Of a DNA stretch of 64,000 bases, positions 56,253 through 64,000 are shown in pieces. Origin of the DNA: Hydrogenophaga sp. (GTDB lineage: Bacteria > Pseudomonadota > Gammaproteobacteria > Burkholderiales > Burkholderiaceae_C); contig NZ_JAUCZG010000013.1 in the NCBI RefSeq assembly GCF_030373225.1, positions 1 to 64,000 of the forward strand, read 5' to 3'. Under the pieces are notes generated by a model that saw only the letters and a list, made by a program, of their open reading frames with translations, was not told the DNA's origin and made no database searches. How positions within the stretch are numbered: the first letter of the stretch is position 1; each line of letters starts with the position of its first letter. A program made the translations under genes and the position numbers.

Positions 56253-56284
56253 AAAAAAGCGGGCCCTGTTGCCAGAGCCCGCTT
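56253..56284 (-). terminator. intrinsic terminator downstream of tRNA-Met
   Basis: On the minus strand AAGCGGGC and GCCCGCTT pair over eight bases around a 12-base loop and are followed by TTTTTT. It lies ten bases after the tRNA 3' end and upstream of yaeQ, so yaeQ probably has its own promoter. Confidence 0.85.
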
Positions 56285-56294
56285 CTTGAATGGT

Positions 56295-56371
56295 TGGTGG
56301 TGATAGGTGGACTTGAACCACCGACATCAGCATTATGAATGCTGCGCTCTAACCAACTGAGCTATATCACC
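56295..56371 (-). tRNA. tRNA-Met (anticodon CAT)
   Basis: A 77-base cloverleaf with acceptor arms GGTGATA and TATCACC, D-arm GCTCAGTTGGTTAGAGC, anticodon stem CAGCA/TGCTG around loop TTCATAA (anticodon CAT), and T-arm GGTGGTTCAAGTCCACC. The terminal CCA is encoded. The first acceptor pair is G-C, not the unpaired initiator type, so this is an elongator form. Elongator Met is more likely than the CAT-bearing Ile tRNA, judging by sequence feel only. Confidence 0.93.
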
Positions 56372-56438
56372 AACGCGGTCGGCATTGTAGCCCAATTCGC
56401 TGCCCGGCCCGGGCGCAGCGCGCCTCGGACCCGGGCAC

Positions 56439-56855
56439 TCAGGTCGCCTTCTTCACCCAGGACGCGCACCAGCCGGCGGCGGCCACCTGCTTGCCTGCGA
56501 ACAGCGGACACGGGCCCGCTTCAGCGCCTGCGGCACCCTGGTAGAGCGCGCAGTTGGCGCAATTGCTGCCGTCCGCAAAATTGGGGTACTTGGCCTTGTC
56601 GACGTTGGCAGCCATCGCCACATAGCCCAGTGCCACGGCGGTGGGATCGGTGGCTTCCACCATCGGGCCGGCGGCCACAGGCGCCTCTGCCGGTGCGGCG
56701 GGTGCCGGCGCTGCGGCGGCTGGTGGTTCGGCCGGCGCCGGGGCGGGTGCTGGAGCCGGCGCGGCGGCGGTGGGTTCTTCCTGCTTGGAGCAGGCGGCCG
56801 CAAGCACGGCGCCGCTCACGGGCACCATCATCAAAAAGCGTCTGCGTGTGGTCAT
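56439..56855 (-). CDS. high-potential iron-sulfur protein (HiPIP)
   Basis: A 138-residue exported electron carrier. The N-terminus TTRRRFLMMVPVSGAVLAAAC has a twin-arginine-like signal. A long Ala/Pro/Glu-rich linker (about 24-62) precedes the HiPIP domain. Its four cluster cysteines appear in NCANCALYQG, GPCPLF and GWCASW, the family spacing C-x2-C-x14-C-x13-C approximately. HiPIPs carry electrons in the periplasm to oxidases or reaction centres. The gene is alone, upstream of tRNA-Met on the same strand. An AGGA sits eight or nine bases before the ATG. Confidence 0.9.
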   Translation of the reverse strand: MTTRRRFLMMVPVSGAVLAAACSKQEEPTAAAPAPAPAPAPAEPPAAAAPAPAAPAEAPVAAGPMVEATDPTAVALGYVAMAANVDKAKYPNFADGSNCANCALYQGAAGAEAGPCPLFAGKQVAAAGWCASWVKKAT

Positions 56856-57015
56856 GGGATTTCCTGGGTTGTGAAGGGGACACGGGCCGAAGGCCTGGTC
56901 ACGCGGCACCCGAAGTGTTGCCTTTCGGTGTACTGCTGCGTGCGTCCGGTTATACGCTTGCGCGCAGCGCCGACCTGTTACAGCATGTGCATCCCCCACG
57001 TTGGCGCTGTGCCAT

Positions 57016-57804
57016 TCAACGGTGTTTGAACTCGGCCTTGCGCTTGTTCACGAAGGCATCCATGCCTTCTTTCTGGTCGGCGGTGGCGAACAGCGCATGG
57101 AAGATGCGCCGCTCGAACATCACACCATCGGACAGGCTGCCTTCGAACGAGCGGTTGACCGCTTCCTTCGCCGCCATCACGCTGGGCAGCGAGAAGCCGC
57201 AGATGGTGAGGGCGGCGCCGAGGGCCTCGTCCATGAGTTTTTCCAGCGGCACCACGCGGCTCACCAGGCCCGCGCGTTCGGCTTCTGCGGCGTCCATCAT
57301 GCGGGCGGTGAGCACCATGTCCATGGCCTTGGACTTGCCCACCGCGCGCGGCAGCCGCTGCGTGCCGCCGGCGCCGGGAATGATGCCCAGCTTGATCTCG
57401 GGCTGGCCGAACTTCGCGTTGTCGGCGGCGATGATGAAGTCGCACATCATCGCCAGCTCGCAGCCGCCGCCCAGCGCGAAGCCGCTGACGGCGCCGATCA
57501 CGGGTTTGCGGATGCTGCGGATGGTTTCCCAGTTGCGGGTGATGTAGTCGCCCTTGTAGACGTCGGCGAAGGTGTAAGTGGCCATGGCGCCGATGTCGGC
57601 ACCGGCGGCAAACGCCTTCTCGCTGCCGGTGAGGATCATGCAGCCGATGTCTTCGTCGGCATCGAAGGCCTTGAGTGCGGTGCCGAGCTCGTCCATCAGC
57701 TGGTTGTTCAGCGCATTGAGTTGTTTGGGCCGGTTGAGCGTGACGATGCCGACCCGGCCCTCGGTTCGGACGGTGATGCATTCGGGCGCGCTGGTGGTGG
57801 TCAT
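57016..57804 (-). CDS. enoyl-CoA hydratase (crotonase), probably phenylacetate pathway
   Basis: A 262-residue crotonase hydrating 2-enoyl-CoAs. The oxyanion-hole segment is [11 protein letters not shown], and both catalytic glutamates are present in [11 protein letters not shown] and [25 protein letters not shown] precedes ATG 57804. It is divergent from paaG across a TetR-type palindrome and so could be PaaF (2,3-dehydroadipyl-CoA hydratase), but a general beta-oxidation role cannot be excluded. In-frame sequence further upstream crosses the operator and is not coding. Confidence 0.9.
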   Translation of the reverse strand: MTTTSAPECITVRTEGRVGIVTLNRPKQLNALNNQLMDELGTALKAFDADEDIGCMILTGSEKAFAAGADIGAMATYTFADVYKGDYITRNWETIRSIRKPVIGAVSGFALGGGCELAMMCDFIIAADNAKFGQPEIKLGIIPGAGGTQRLPRAVGKSKAMDMVLTARMMDAAEAERAGLVSRVVPLEKLMDEALGAALTICGFSLPSVMAAKEAVNRSFEGSLSDGVMFERRIFHALFATADQKEGMDAFVNKRKAEFKHR

Positions 57805-57871
57805 GGGGTCTCCTCGGGTGTCGTTGGGGCTGGAAAGCTGTCCACTATAGCGGCCGGTACCGAGGGAAAAT

Positions 57872-57897
57872 ATTAGCCGACCGAGTGGTTGGTTAAT
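57872..57897. promoter_or_regulatory. PaaR-type (TetR family) operator
   Basis: A 26-base palindrome: left arm ATTAGCCGACC, spacer GAGT, right arm GGTTGGTTAAT, with 9 of 11 positions symmetric. It resembles the ACCGACC/GGTCGGT-type sites recognised by the TetR-family phenylacetyl-CoA repressor PaaR of betaproteobacteria. It lies between the divergent crotonase and paaG genes and probably controls both. The repressor gene is not in the window. Confidence 0.7.
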
Positions 57898-57960
57898 GGT
57901 AAATTCCAGCGCCGACGATGCCCACCGAATACCCACCGCCCGCCGAGGAGACCGCCCGCC

Positions 57961-58755
57961 ATGTCAGATGCCACCGTCTTGTATGAAGAGCGCGGGGCCG
58001 TGGCCCTGGTCACGCTCAACCGGCCCGAGGCGCTCAACAGCTTCACGCGCCAGATGCACCACGATCTGTGGAGCGCTCTGGACCAGGCCGAAGCCAACCC
58101 GGCGGTGCGGGCCCTCGTGCTCACCGGGGCCGGTCGCGGTTTCTGTGCCGGCGCCGACCTGGCCGAATTCGACTTCGAACCCGGACCCGATCTGGTGCAA
58201 CGCGCCGATCCGGGCCCGGTGATCGACCAGGCCTTCAATCCCACGGCGCGGCGCCTGCAGGCGTTGCGCATGCCCAGCATCGCCGCGGTCAACGGCGTGG
58301 CAGCGGGCGCGGGCGCTTCGGTGGCCATGTGCTGCGACATCGCGATCGCGGCGCCGGGGGCGAGTTTCATCCAGGCCTTCAGCAAGATCGGCCTGGTGCC
58401 CGATGCGGGCGGCAGCTGGCTGCTGGTGGAGCGCCTGGGCCTGGCGCGCGCCATGGCACTGGCCATGACCGGCGACAAGCTGCCCGCCGCGCAGGCCAGG
58501 GAGTGGGGAATGATCTGGGACGTGAGCGAAGACTGCGTCGGTGCTTCGCTGACCCTGGCACAGCGGCTCGCCGCCATGCCCACCCGGGCGCTGGTGGCCA
58601 CGCGCTCCCTGTTGCGCGACGCCTCCACCCGCACCCTGAGCCAGCAACTCGATGTCGAGCGCGACACGCAGTCGGCCCTGGGCCGCACGCACGACTACAT
58701 CGAAGGCGTGATGGCGTTTCGCGAGAAACGCCCGGCCCGGTTCAGGGGCGAATGA
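57961..58755 (+). CDS. paaG: 2-(1,2-epoxy-1,2-dihydrophenyl)acetyl-CoA isomerase PaaG
   Basis: PaaG (264 aa) is a crotonase-fold isomerase that converts the ring epoxide of phenylacetyl-CoA to an oxepin for hydrolytic ring opening. The sequence has [14 protein letters not shown] (with the general-base aspartate region), [21 protein letters not shown] and [14 protein letters not shown]; as in PaaG the hydratase glutamates are absent, replaced by Ala and Asp-containing contexts. The ATG at 57961 is followed by a chain of ATGA overlaps into paaI and paaK. Confidence 0.88.
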   Translation: MSDATVLYEERGAVALVTLNRPEALNSFTRQMHHDLWSALDQAEANPAVRALVLTGAGRGFCAGADLAEFDFEPGPDLVQRADPGPVIDQAFNPTARRLQALRMPSIAAVNGVAAGAGASVAMCCDIAIAAPGASFIQAFSKIGLVPDAGGSWLLVERLGLARAMALAMTGDKLPAAQAREWGMIWDVSEDCVGASLTLAQRLAAMPTRALVATRSLLRDASTRTLSQQLDVERDTQSALGRTHDYIEGVMAFREKRPARFRGE

Positions 58756-59198
58756 TGATGACGCCTCACGAACGTGCCATCCGGGTGGGCGAGGCGATGT
58801 TCTCGGTCGACACCGCGAGCAAGGACACCATGGGCATGGAGCTGCTCAGCTGCGAGCCGGGCCGCGCGACCCTTCGCATGCGGGTGCAGCCGCTGCACCT
58901 CAACGGGCACCAGATCTGCCACGGCGGCTTCATCTTCACGCTGGCCGACTCCACCTTTGCGTTTGCCTGCAACAGCCACAACAAGAACGCCGTGGCCGCC
59001 GGCTGCAGCATCGAGTTCCTGCGGCCGGCCCACGCGGGCGACGTGCTCACCTGCGAGGGTGTGGAGCAGACCCTCTCGGGCCGCCACGGCATCTACGACA
59101 TGCGGGTGAGCAACCAGCGCGGCGAGACGGTGGCCATGTTCCGCGGCAAGAGCGCGCAGATTGCCGGGACGGTGTTCCCGGAAGAAGGAGCAGCATGA
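58752..59198 (+). CDS. paaI: hydroxyphenylacetyl-CoA thioesterase PaaI
   Basis: PaaI (148 aa) is a hotdog-fold thioesterase that rescues CoA from dead-end phenylacetate intermediates. The active-site helix region is NGHQICHGGFIFTLADSTFAFACNS with the conserved aspartate, and the strand CSIEFLRPAHAGD is typical. It begins with three ATG codons; the first overlaps the paaG stop. Its stop overlaps the paaK start as ATGA. Confidence 0.92.
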   Translation: MMMTPHERAIRVGEAMFSVDTASKDTMGMELLSCEPGRATLRMRVQPLHLNGHQICHGGFIFTLADSTFAFACNSHNKNAVAAGCSIEFLRPAHAGDVLTCEGVEQTLSGRHGIYDMRVSNQRGETVAMFRGKSAQIAGTVFPEEGAA

Positions 59199-60496
59199 AA
59201 GCCTTTGCCCTGGAGCCGATCGAGAAGGCCAGCGTGGACGAACTGCGCGCCCTGCAGCTCAAGCGTCTGCAGGCCACGCTGCGCCACGCGTATGCCCACT
59301 CATCCGTCTACCGTGCCAAGTTCGACGCGGCGGGTGTGCATCCGGACGATTGCCGCAGCCTGGCCGACCTGGCGAAGTTTCCGTTCACCACCAAGAAAGA
59401 CCTTCGCGACAGTTACCCCTTCGGCATGTTCGCCGTGCCGCGCGAGCAGTGCGCGCGCATCCACGCCAGCAGCGGCACCACGGGCAAGCCCACGGTGGTG
59501 GGCTACACGCTCAAGGACATCGACACCTGGGCCACGGTGGTGGCGCGCAGCATCCGGGCCAGCGGCGCGCGCCCGGGCGATCTGGTGCATGTGAGCTACG
59601 GCTATGGCCTGTTCACCGGCGGCCTGGGCGCGCACTACGGCGCCGAAAAACTGGGCCTCACGGTGGTGCCCTTCGGTGGTGGCCAGACCGAGCGCCAGGT
59701 GCAGCTGATCCAGGACTTCCGGCCCGACATCATCATGGTCACACCGAGCTACATGCTGGCAATCGCCGACGAGTTCGAGCGCCAGGGCATCGACCCGCGC
59801 GACAGCAGCATGCGCATCGGCATCTTCGGCGCCGAACCCTGGACCAACGACATGCGGGTGGCGATCGAGGCGCGCATGGGCATCGACGCGGTGGACATCT
59901 ACGGCCTGTCGGAAGTGATGGGTCCGGGCGTGGCCAACGAGTGCGTGGAGACCAAGGACGGGCCGACCATCTGGGAAGACCACTTCTATCCCGAAATCAT
60001 CGACCCGGAAACCGGCGAGCCGGTGGCCGACGGCGAGCGGGGCGAGCTGGTGTTCACCAGCCTGACCAAGGAAGCGTTGCCGATCATCCGCTACCGCACG
60101 CGCGACCTCACCCGCCTGCTGCCAGGCAGCGCGCGCACCATGCGCCGCATGGAAAAGATCACCGGTCGCAGCGACGACATGATGATCGTGCGCGGCGTCA
60201 ATGTGTTCCCCACGCAGATCGAGGAGTTGATCCTCAAGCGGCCGGAACTCAGTGCGCATTACCAGTGCGTGCTGACCCGCGAAGGGCCTATGGACAATCT
60301 GAGTGTGGTCGTCGAGACGCGCCCCGGCCTGTCGCCCGAAAGCATCGAGGCCCGGGCTGCGGCCAAGCAGCTGCAGCACGAGATCAAGGTGTATGTGGGC
60401 AGCAGCGTGGCGGTGGAACTCAAGCCTGAAGGCGGCGTGGAACGCAGCCAGGGCAAGGCCAGGCGGGTGGTGGATCTGCGCTCGCGCACGGCGTGA
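59195..60496 (+). CDS. paaK: phenylacetate-CoA ligase PaaK
   Basis: PaaK (433 aa) activates phenylacetate to phenylacetyl-CoA with ATP and CoA, the first step of the pathway and the source of the inducer. Motifs are the ATP loop HASSGTTGKPTVVGYT, YGYGLFTGGLGAHYGAEK, GLSEVMGPGVANEC, YRTRDLTRLLPG and the C-terminal KITGRSDDMMIVRGVNVFPTQIEE. It closes the paaG-paaI-paaK chain. The ring epoxidase genes paaABCDE and paaZ are not in the window. Confidence 0.96.
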   Translation: MKAFALEPIEKASVDELRALQLKRLQATLRHAYAHSSVYRAKFDAAGVHPDDCRSLADLAKFPFTTKKDLRDSYPFGMFAVPREQCARIHASSGTTGKPTVVGYTLKDIDTWATVVARSIRASGARPGDLVHVSYGYGLFTGGLGAHYGAEKLGLTVVPFGGGQTERQVQLIQDFRPDIIMVTPSYMLAIADEFERQGIDPRDSSMRIGIFGAEPWTNDMRVAIEARMGIDAVDIYGLSEVMGPGVANECVETKDGPTIWEDHFYPEIIDPETGEPVADGERGELVFTSLTKEALPIIRYRTRDLTRLLPGSARTMRRMEKITGRSDDMMIVRGVNVFPTQIEELILKRPELSAHYQCVLTREGPMDNLSVVVETRPGLSPESIEARAAAKQLQHEIKVYVGSSVAVELKPEGGVERSQGKARRVVDLRSRTA

Positions 60497-60616
60497 GTGT
60501 CTGCGAATGCCCACGGATGGGTCCCGTCGGTGTGGCAAAACGCACCCGCCGGAGTGGAAACCCCTAGCCGGGCACCGATGGTGTGTCCTACATTACCCCC
60601 CACAGTTGGGGAAGAC

Positions 60617-61171
60617 ATGGACAAAAACACATTGTTTGGCAAGACGGCGGCTGGGCGCGAAGCGCTCACCACCCGGCCGGCCGGGCTGGGGCCGCGCCTG
60701 CGCGCCTTGCTCATCATGGTGGACGGCAAGCGCAACCTCGCCGAGTTCGAGAAACTGACGGGTTCGGAGGCCACGGCCGTGGCCTCGCTGCAGGAGTTGA
60801 TGTCCGCCGGCTGGGTCGAGATGGTCGGCGCCGATGGATTGCCCAAGGTGCTTGTGGCAGCAGCACCCGCGCCCGCTGCGGTGTCGGCACCGCCCACGCT
60901 GCAGCCCGGGAACGCCCAGCCGGAGCAGCTGGCCGCCCCGGTGGCGGCCACGTTGCCGTTCAGCGAGGCCCGCCGTCAGGTGGTGCGTTTCATCAACGAC
61001 CAGCTCGGCCCCATGGGTGAAACGCTGGCGATCCGCGCCGAGGGCTGCAAGACACCGGCCGACCTGCAGGCAGCGCTGCCCCGCATCCGGGACGGCCTCA
61101 AGAGCTTCAAGGGGCCAGGCGCGGTGCAGCAGTTCGACGACGAGATCGCCGGGCGCCTGCCCAAGGTCTGA
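60617..61171 (+). CDS. conserved hypothetical protein, 184 aa
   Basis: A 184-residue soluble protein. The N-terminal 70 residues (MDKNTLFGKTAAGREALTTR, LRALLIMVDGKRNLAEFEKL, LQELMSAGWVEMV) look like a small winged-helix-type domain. A Pro/Ala-rich linker (about 77-110) follows, then a helical C-terminal domain (RRQVVRFINDQLGPMGETLAIRAEGC to FDDEIAGRLPKV). I know it only as a Comamonadaceae-type unknown. GGGGAAG lies four bases before ATG, inside a small CCCCA/TGGGG hairpin (60600s) that could mask it. Confidence 0.6.
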   Translation: MDKNTLFGKTAAGREALTTRPAGLGPRLRALLIMVDGKRNLAEFEKLTGSEATAVASLQELMSAGWVEMVGADGLPKVLVAAAPAPAAVSAPPTLQPGNAQPEQLAAPVAATLPFSEARRQVVRFINDQLGPMGETLAIRAEGCKTPADLQAALPRIRDGLKSFKGPGAVQQFDDEIAGRLPKV

Positions 61172-61183
61172 GGCGCCGGGCGT

Positions 61184-62986
61184 TCAGTCGGACAACCAGG
61201 TGCCCAGGCGCGCGGCGTCGGCCACACCCAGCTTCACGGCCTGACTCTCTGTTGGCCAGTCCATCGGGCATTTCAGCAGGCGGTTGTCGCGCGAGACCAG
61301 CGCCGTGATTCGCGTGCGCTGACCGCGCAGCATCTGCACATCGTCGAGCTTGTGGATCCGCCAGGCCTCGGGCGAACCACCACGGCGCACCGCGGCCAGT
61401 TCGAGTCCGAGCCACTCGTCCCCCGCTGCCAGCCCGGCTGCTTCGGCAGCACCTCCGCGCAGCACCGTCTTGACCTGCACGCTGCCGCCCGACTCCGTCA
61501 CGCGCAGGCCGAGCTGCTGGGCCAGCGGCGCTTTCTCGTGCGTGAGCTTGGCGCCGCGGCCTTGCAGCAGGTCGATCAACGGCAGGTCGGCCGTGCTGTG
61601 CACCCAGGCCGCGATTTCGCCGTCGAAACTGCGCTGGCCCAGGCGCTTGAGCGCGCGCAGCAGGTCGACCTCGCGCAGCGGACCTCCCTTGCAGCGCTGC
61701 CAGAGTTCGCGCATCACCGCATCCAGCGTGGTGTGGCCTTCGGCGCGCAACGTGAGGTCCAGGCACAGCGCCACCAGCGAGCCTTTGGTGTAGTAGCTCA
61801 CCGTCGCGTTCGGGGTGTTCTCGTGCATGCGGTAGTACTTCACCCAGGCATCGAAGCTGGCCTGCGCAACGCTTTGCACATGGCGCCCCGGCGTTTGCTG
61901 CACCTGGTTGATGGTCTTGGCAACCAGCTGCAGGAAGGTCGCGTCGTCGATGAGGCCGGCGCGACGCAGCATCAGGTCGTCGTAGTAACTGGTGAAGCCC
62001 TCGAAGAACCAGAGCAGCTCGGTGTAGTTCTCGGCGTCGTAGTCGAAGCGTTTGAACTCGGCCGGACGCAGCCGCTTGACGTTCCAGGTGTGGAAATACT
62101 CATGGCTGATCAGACCCAGCAGCGTGGTGTAGCCGTCGGTGGCCTTGAGTGCCGCGGGCTTGTCGTTGCTGGATGGACGCAAGCGCGGCAGGTCGGCGCG
62201 CTGGCAGATCAGCGCAGTCGAATTGCGGTGCTCGAGCCCACCGTAGCCGTCGGCGCTGGCGTGCAACATGAAGACGTAGCTGGAAAACGGAGGCGCTCCG
62301 TCGCCATGCCAGAACGCGATCTGCGTCTCGCAGATGCGCCGCGTGTCGTCCATCAGCCGTTCACCATCGAGCCAGGCACCTGCGCCGCTGATCACGAAGC
62401 GGTGTTCCACGCCACCGGCGCTGAAATGCCCGTTCCAGAACCGGCCCATCTCGACTGGGCAGTCGGCCAGCTCGTCGTAGTCGGCCGCGCGGTAGTGGCC
62501 GTAGCCGGCGGCATCCACGCTGTGGGCGGGCAAGCCGGTGACCACGTTCCAGCCGTCGGTGTCGTCCCCGGCCACGATCTCGAGCGCATGGGCCTGGTCT
62601 TCCTGGCCGGCCACGCGCAGGCACATGCTGGTCGCATTGAAGAAGCCGCGCGTGCTGTCCAGGAAGGCGGTGCGCACCGAGGCGTCGAACGCGTACACCT
62701 CGTATTGCAGTTCCAGCGCCTGGCCGGCGACCGCGTCAACCTGCCAGTGGTTCTTGTCGAGCTGTTTGATCGTCACCGGCTGGCCGTCCTGCCAGGCTTG
62801 CAGGTTCTGCAGGTGCTGTGAAAACTCACGCACCAGGTAGCTGCCCGGGATCCACACCGGCAGCGCCACGCGCTGGTTCCGTGCCGGCTGCTCGATGAGC
62901 AGGGTGACGGCGAAGAGGTGTGCGTTGGCGTCCTTGACCGAGACAGTGAAGCGAACGCCGAGGGGGGCGAGGGGACGTTTGGGCAT
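61184..62986 (-). CDS. M61 glycyl-aminopeptidase-family peptidase with PDZ domain
   Basis: A 600-residue M61 metallopeptidase. The zinc motif HEYFH lies at about residue 298 in GLISHEYFHTWNVKRLRPAEF, with the third ligand likely in ENYTELLWFFEGFTSYYDDLML. N-terminal beta domains precede it (FTVSVKDANAHLFAVTLLIEQ). A PDZ domain lies near 495-580 (LGLRVTESGGSVQVKTVLRGGAAEAAGLAAGDEWL). No signal peptide is evident, so it is probably cytoplasmic. The ATG at 62986 overlaps the DUF3429 stop by one base (TGATG). Confidence 0.92.
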   Translation of the reverse strand: MPKRPLAPLGVRFTVSVKDANAHLFAVTLLIEQPARNQRVALPVWIPGSYLVREFSQHLQNLQAWQDGQPVTIKQLDKNHWQVDAVAGQALELQYEVYAFDASVRTAFLDSTRGFFNATSMCLRVAGQEDQAHALEIVAGDDTDGWNVVTGLPAHSVDAAGYGHYRAADYDELADCPVEMGRFWNGHFSAGGVEHRFVISGAGAWLDGERLMDDTRRICETQIAFWHGDGAPPFSSYVFMLHASADGYGGLEHRNSTALICQRADLPRLRPSSNDKPAALKATDGYTTLLGLISHEYFHTWNVKRLRPAEFKRFDYDAENYTELLWFFEGFTSYYDDLMLRRAGLIDDATFLQLVAKTINQVQQTPGRHVQSVAQASFDAWVKYYRMHENTPNATVSYYTKGSLVALCLDLTLRAEGHTTLDAVMRELWQRCKGGPLREVDLLRALKRLGQRSFDGEIAAWVHSTADLPLIDLLQGRGAKLTHEKAPLAQQLGLRVTESGGSVQVKTVLRGGAAEAAGLAAGDEWLGLELAAVRRGGSPEAWRIHKLDDVQMLRGQRTRITALVSRDNRLLKCPMDWPTESQAVKLGVADAARLGTWLSD

Positions 62987-63456
62987 CAGAGGGCTCCTGC
63001 GCCGATGAAACAGCTCAGCGCGGCAACCGCCGAGAGACGAAAACGCAGCTTGAGCCAGCCCCCGAGCCCGGCCTGGGCGTAGAGCTTGCGGTCCACCAGG
63101 TAACAGACGATCAGCACCAGCCCCAGCCAGGCCAGCCCCGCATGGGGCGGCATCAGCAGGCCGGGCCAGGCGAGCAGCGAGGGCACGACGCCCCACAGGA
63201 AATGCACCTGGGCATCCGGTGCCCGGGCCAGCCGGCTCCAGCCGATGCCCCAGTGGATGCCGCCCAGAAAGGAGGTGATGAGGGCGGCGTAGGAGGCCAG
63301 TGCCAGTGCCACCCAGGCCTGCAGGCCCGGCTCAACCAGCCAGACCAGCAGTGCCAGACCCACCAGCGGGATCAGGCCGGCGTAGCCCAGGTTGTGGATG
63401 TACGGCTGCTCCAGGGGCTTGCCGCCGCTGTCCGAGACAGGCATGCCGGGCGCCAT
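62986..63456 (-). CDS. DUF3429 inner-membrane protein
   Basis: A 156-residue protein with about five membrane helices, matching DUF3429: NLGYAGLIPLVGLALLVWLV, ASYAALITSFLGGIHWGIGW, VPSLLAWPGLLMP and LVDRKLYAQAGL are characteristic. The function is unknown. The ATG at 63456 overlaps the dsbC stop by one base, and its own stop overlaps the M61 peptidase start by one base, so all three are coupled. Confidence 0.88.
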   Translation of the reverse strand: MAPGMPVSDSGGKPLEQPYIHNLGYAGLIPLVGLALLVWLVEPGLQAWVALALASYAALITSFLGGIHWGIGWSRLARAPDAQVHFLWGVVPSLLAWPGLLMPPHAGLAWLGLVLIVCYLVDRKLYAQAGLGGWLKLRFRLSAVAALSCFIGAGAL

Positions 63457-64000
63457 CACTTGAGCATGGTCTCGATGCGTTCGGCCGTGATGTAGCCCGG
63501 CACCCGGGCGTCATTGACGAAGATCATGGTGGGCGTGCCCTTGATGCCGTGCTTGCTGGCCAGCTGGCTGTTGCGTTCGATGGCGGCGGTGTCGCAGGTG
63601 GCTGCGGGGGGCGGCTGGTTGTTGACCATCCAGTCGCTGTAGGTCCTGGCCTTGTCCCTGGCACACCAGACGCGACGCGACTTCTCGGCCGAATCCGGGC
63701 CGAGGACCGGAATGAGGAAGACATGGACCGTCACGTTGTCGAGCTTGGCGAACTCCTGGTGCAGTCGCTTGCAGTAGCCGCAGTTGGGGTCCTCGAACAC
63801 CGCCATCTTGCGCTTGCCGTTGCCGCGCACCAGGGTGAAGGCGTCCTTGAGCGGCAGGTCCTTGAACGCGATGGCGGTGAGTTTGTCCAGGCGCTGCTCG
63901 GTCAGGTTGACCCTGGCCCGGGTGTCGATCAGCACGCCCTGGATCAGGTAGTTGCCGTCGGCGTCGGTGTAGAAGATGTCGCTCTGGTTGATGCGGACCT
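63456..64000 (-). CDS. dsbC: thiol:disulfide interchange protein DsbC (5' end beyond the window)
   Basis: The visible 181 residues are the C-terminal part of DsbC, the periplasmic disulfide isomerase. They start in SDIFYTDADGNYLIQGVLIDT (end of the dimerisation domain) and include the active site FEDPNCGYCKRLH (CGYC) and the cis-proline loop GTPTMIFVNDARVPGY. The signal peptide and start lie past base 64000. A second cysteine pair (VWCARD and ATCDTAA) is present, as in E. coli DsbC. It heads the dsbC-DUF3429-M61 group. Confidence 0.93.
   Translation of the reverse strand, partial: VRINQSDIFYTDADGNYLIQGVLIDTRARVNLTEQRLDKLTAIAFKDLPLKDAFTLVRGNGKRKMAVFEDPNCGYCKRLHQEFAKLDNVTVHVFLIPVLGPDSAEKSRRVWCARDKARTYSDWMVNNQPPPAATCDTAAIERNSQLASKHGIKGTPTMIFVNDARVPGYITAERIETMLK

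Noticed and set aside
56295..56371. Reading the CAT tRNA as initiator tRNA or tRNA-Ile2.
   Set aside because: The first acceptor pair is a normal G-C (initiators have a mismatch), and the overall sequence is like elongator Met; Ile2 cannot be fully excluded by eye.
57805..57936. Longer crotonase frame starting at 57936.
   Set aside because: The extension covers the predicted operator and lacks crotonase similarity, while ATG 57804 has GAGGAG just upstream.

Overview
The window is a GC-rich, densely coded chromosomal stretch with short intergenic gaps. It looks like a betaproteobacterium of the order Burkholderiales, most likely family Comamonadaceae (Hydrogenophaga/Acidovorax-like). This rests on the pilS-pilR-ampD-nrdA-nrdB-histone H1-like gene order, the accB-accC-prmA-DUF3426-pfkB order, a PP0621-family gene next to a CcsA-like gene and ffh, a TetR-type phenylacetate operator, and a short GC-rich intergenic repeat of a type common in that family. 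No insertion sequences, prophage, integrase, CRISPR or rRNA genes were seen. One tRNA gene (Met, CAT) is present.

Layout: 0-11.2 kb is a minus-strand glycogen operon (glgB-glgX-malQ-glgC-glgA-glgP) with ATGA overlaps at three junctions. 11.2-16.5 kb holds a divergent CDF metal transporter, dtd, a phoH-mliC-ybeY group and ruvA/ruvB, with three copies of a dispersed repeat between genes. 16.5-19.8 kb is a three-gene membrane-fusion protein/ABC exporter. 19.8-21.5 kb encodes a fused alkylglycerol-monooxygenase-like/lysoplasmalogenase-like protein. 21.6-24.4 kb holds a SPOR protein and a DAHP synthase preceded by a leader peptide and attenuator. 24.4-32.2 kb holds mpl, a thioredoxin-fold gene, accBC, prmA, a zinc-ribbon protein and a PfkB kinase. 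32.2-37.3 kb holds a frameshifted histone H1-like gene and the class I ribonucleotide reductase operon with NrdR boxes. 37.5-42.5 kb holds ampD, pilRS, a PP0621 protein and a CcsA-like protein. 42.7-47.7 kb holds ffh and opgGH. 47.9-52.7 kb holds glrK-qseG-glrR and miaB. 52.8-56.9 kb holds two small unknown proteins, a lipocalin-cryptochrome DASH pair, yaeQ, tRNA-Met and a HiPIP. 57-60.5 kb is a phenylacetate module (crotonase, paaG, paaI, paaK). 60.6-64 kb holds an unknown protein, an M61 peptidase, a DUF3429 protein and dsbC, which runs off the end.

The most notable feature is the apparent aromatic amino acid attenuator at 22686-22813. A 23-codon leader peptide with Phe, Phe, Tyr, Phe, Trp, Phe in a seven-codon block is followed by mutually exclusive antiterminator and terminator hairpins just upstream of DAHP synthase, the entry enzyme of aromatic biosynthesis. 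The second is the fusion of two ether-lipid-cleaving enzyme types in one polypeptide. Others are a set of five genes whose start codon lies exactly six bases after a -10-like hexamer (probable leaderless transcripts), a promoter flanked by two NrdR boxes, a long hairpin between nrdA and nrdB, and a homopolymer frameshift in the H1-like gene.

All calls come from reading the sequence. Family assignments rely on remembered motifs, not searches, and start codons were chosen from overlaps, ribosome sites and family lengths.
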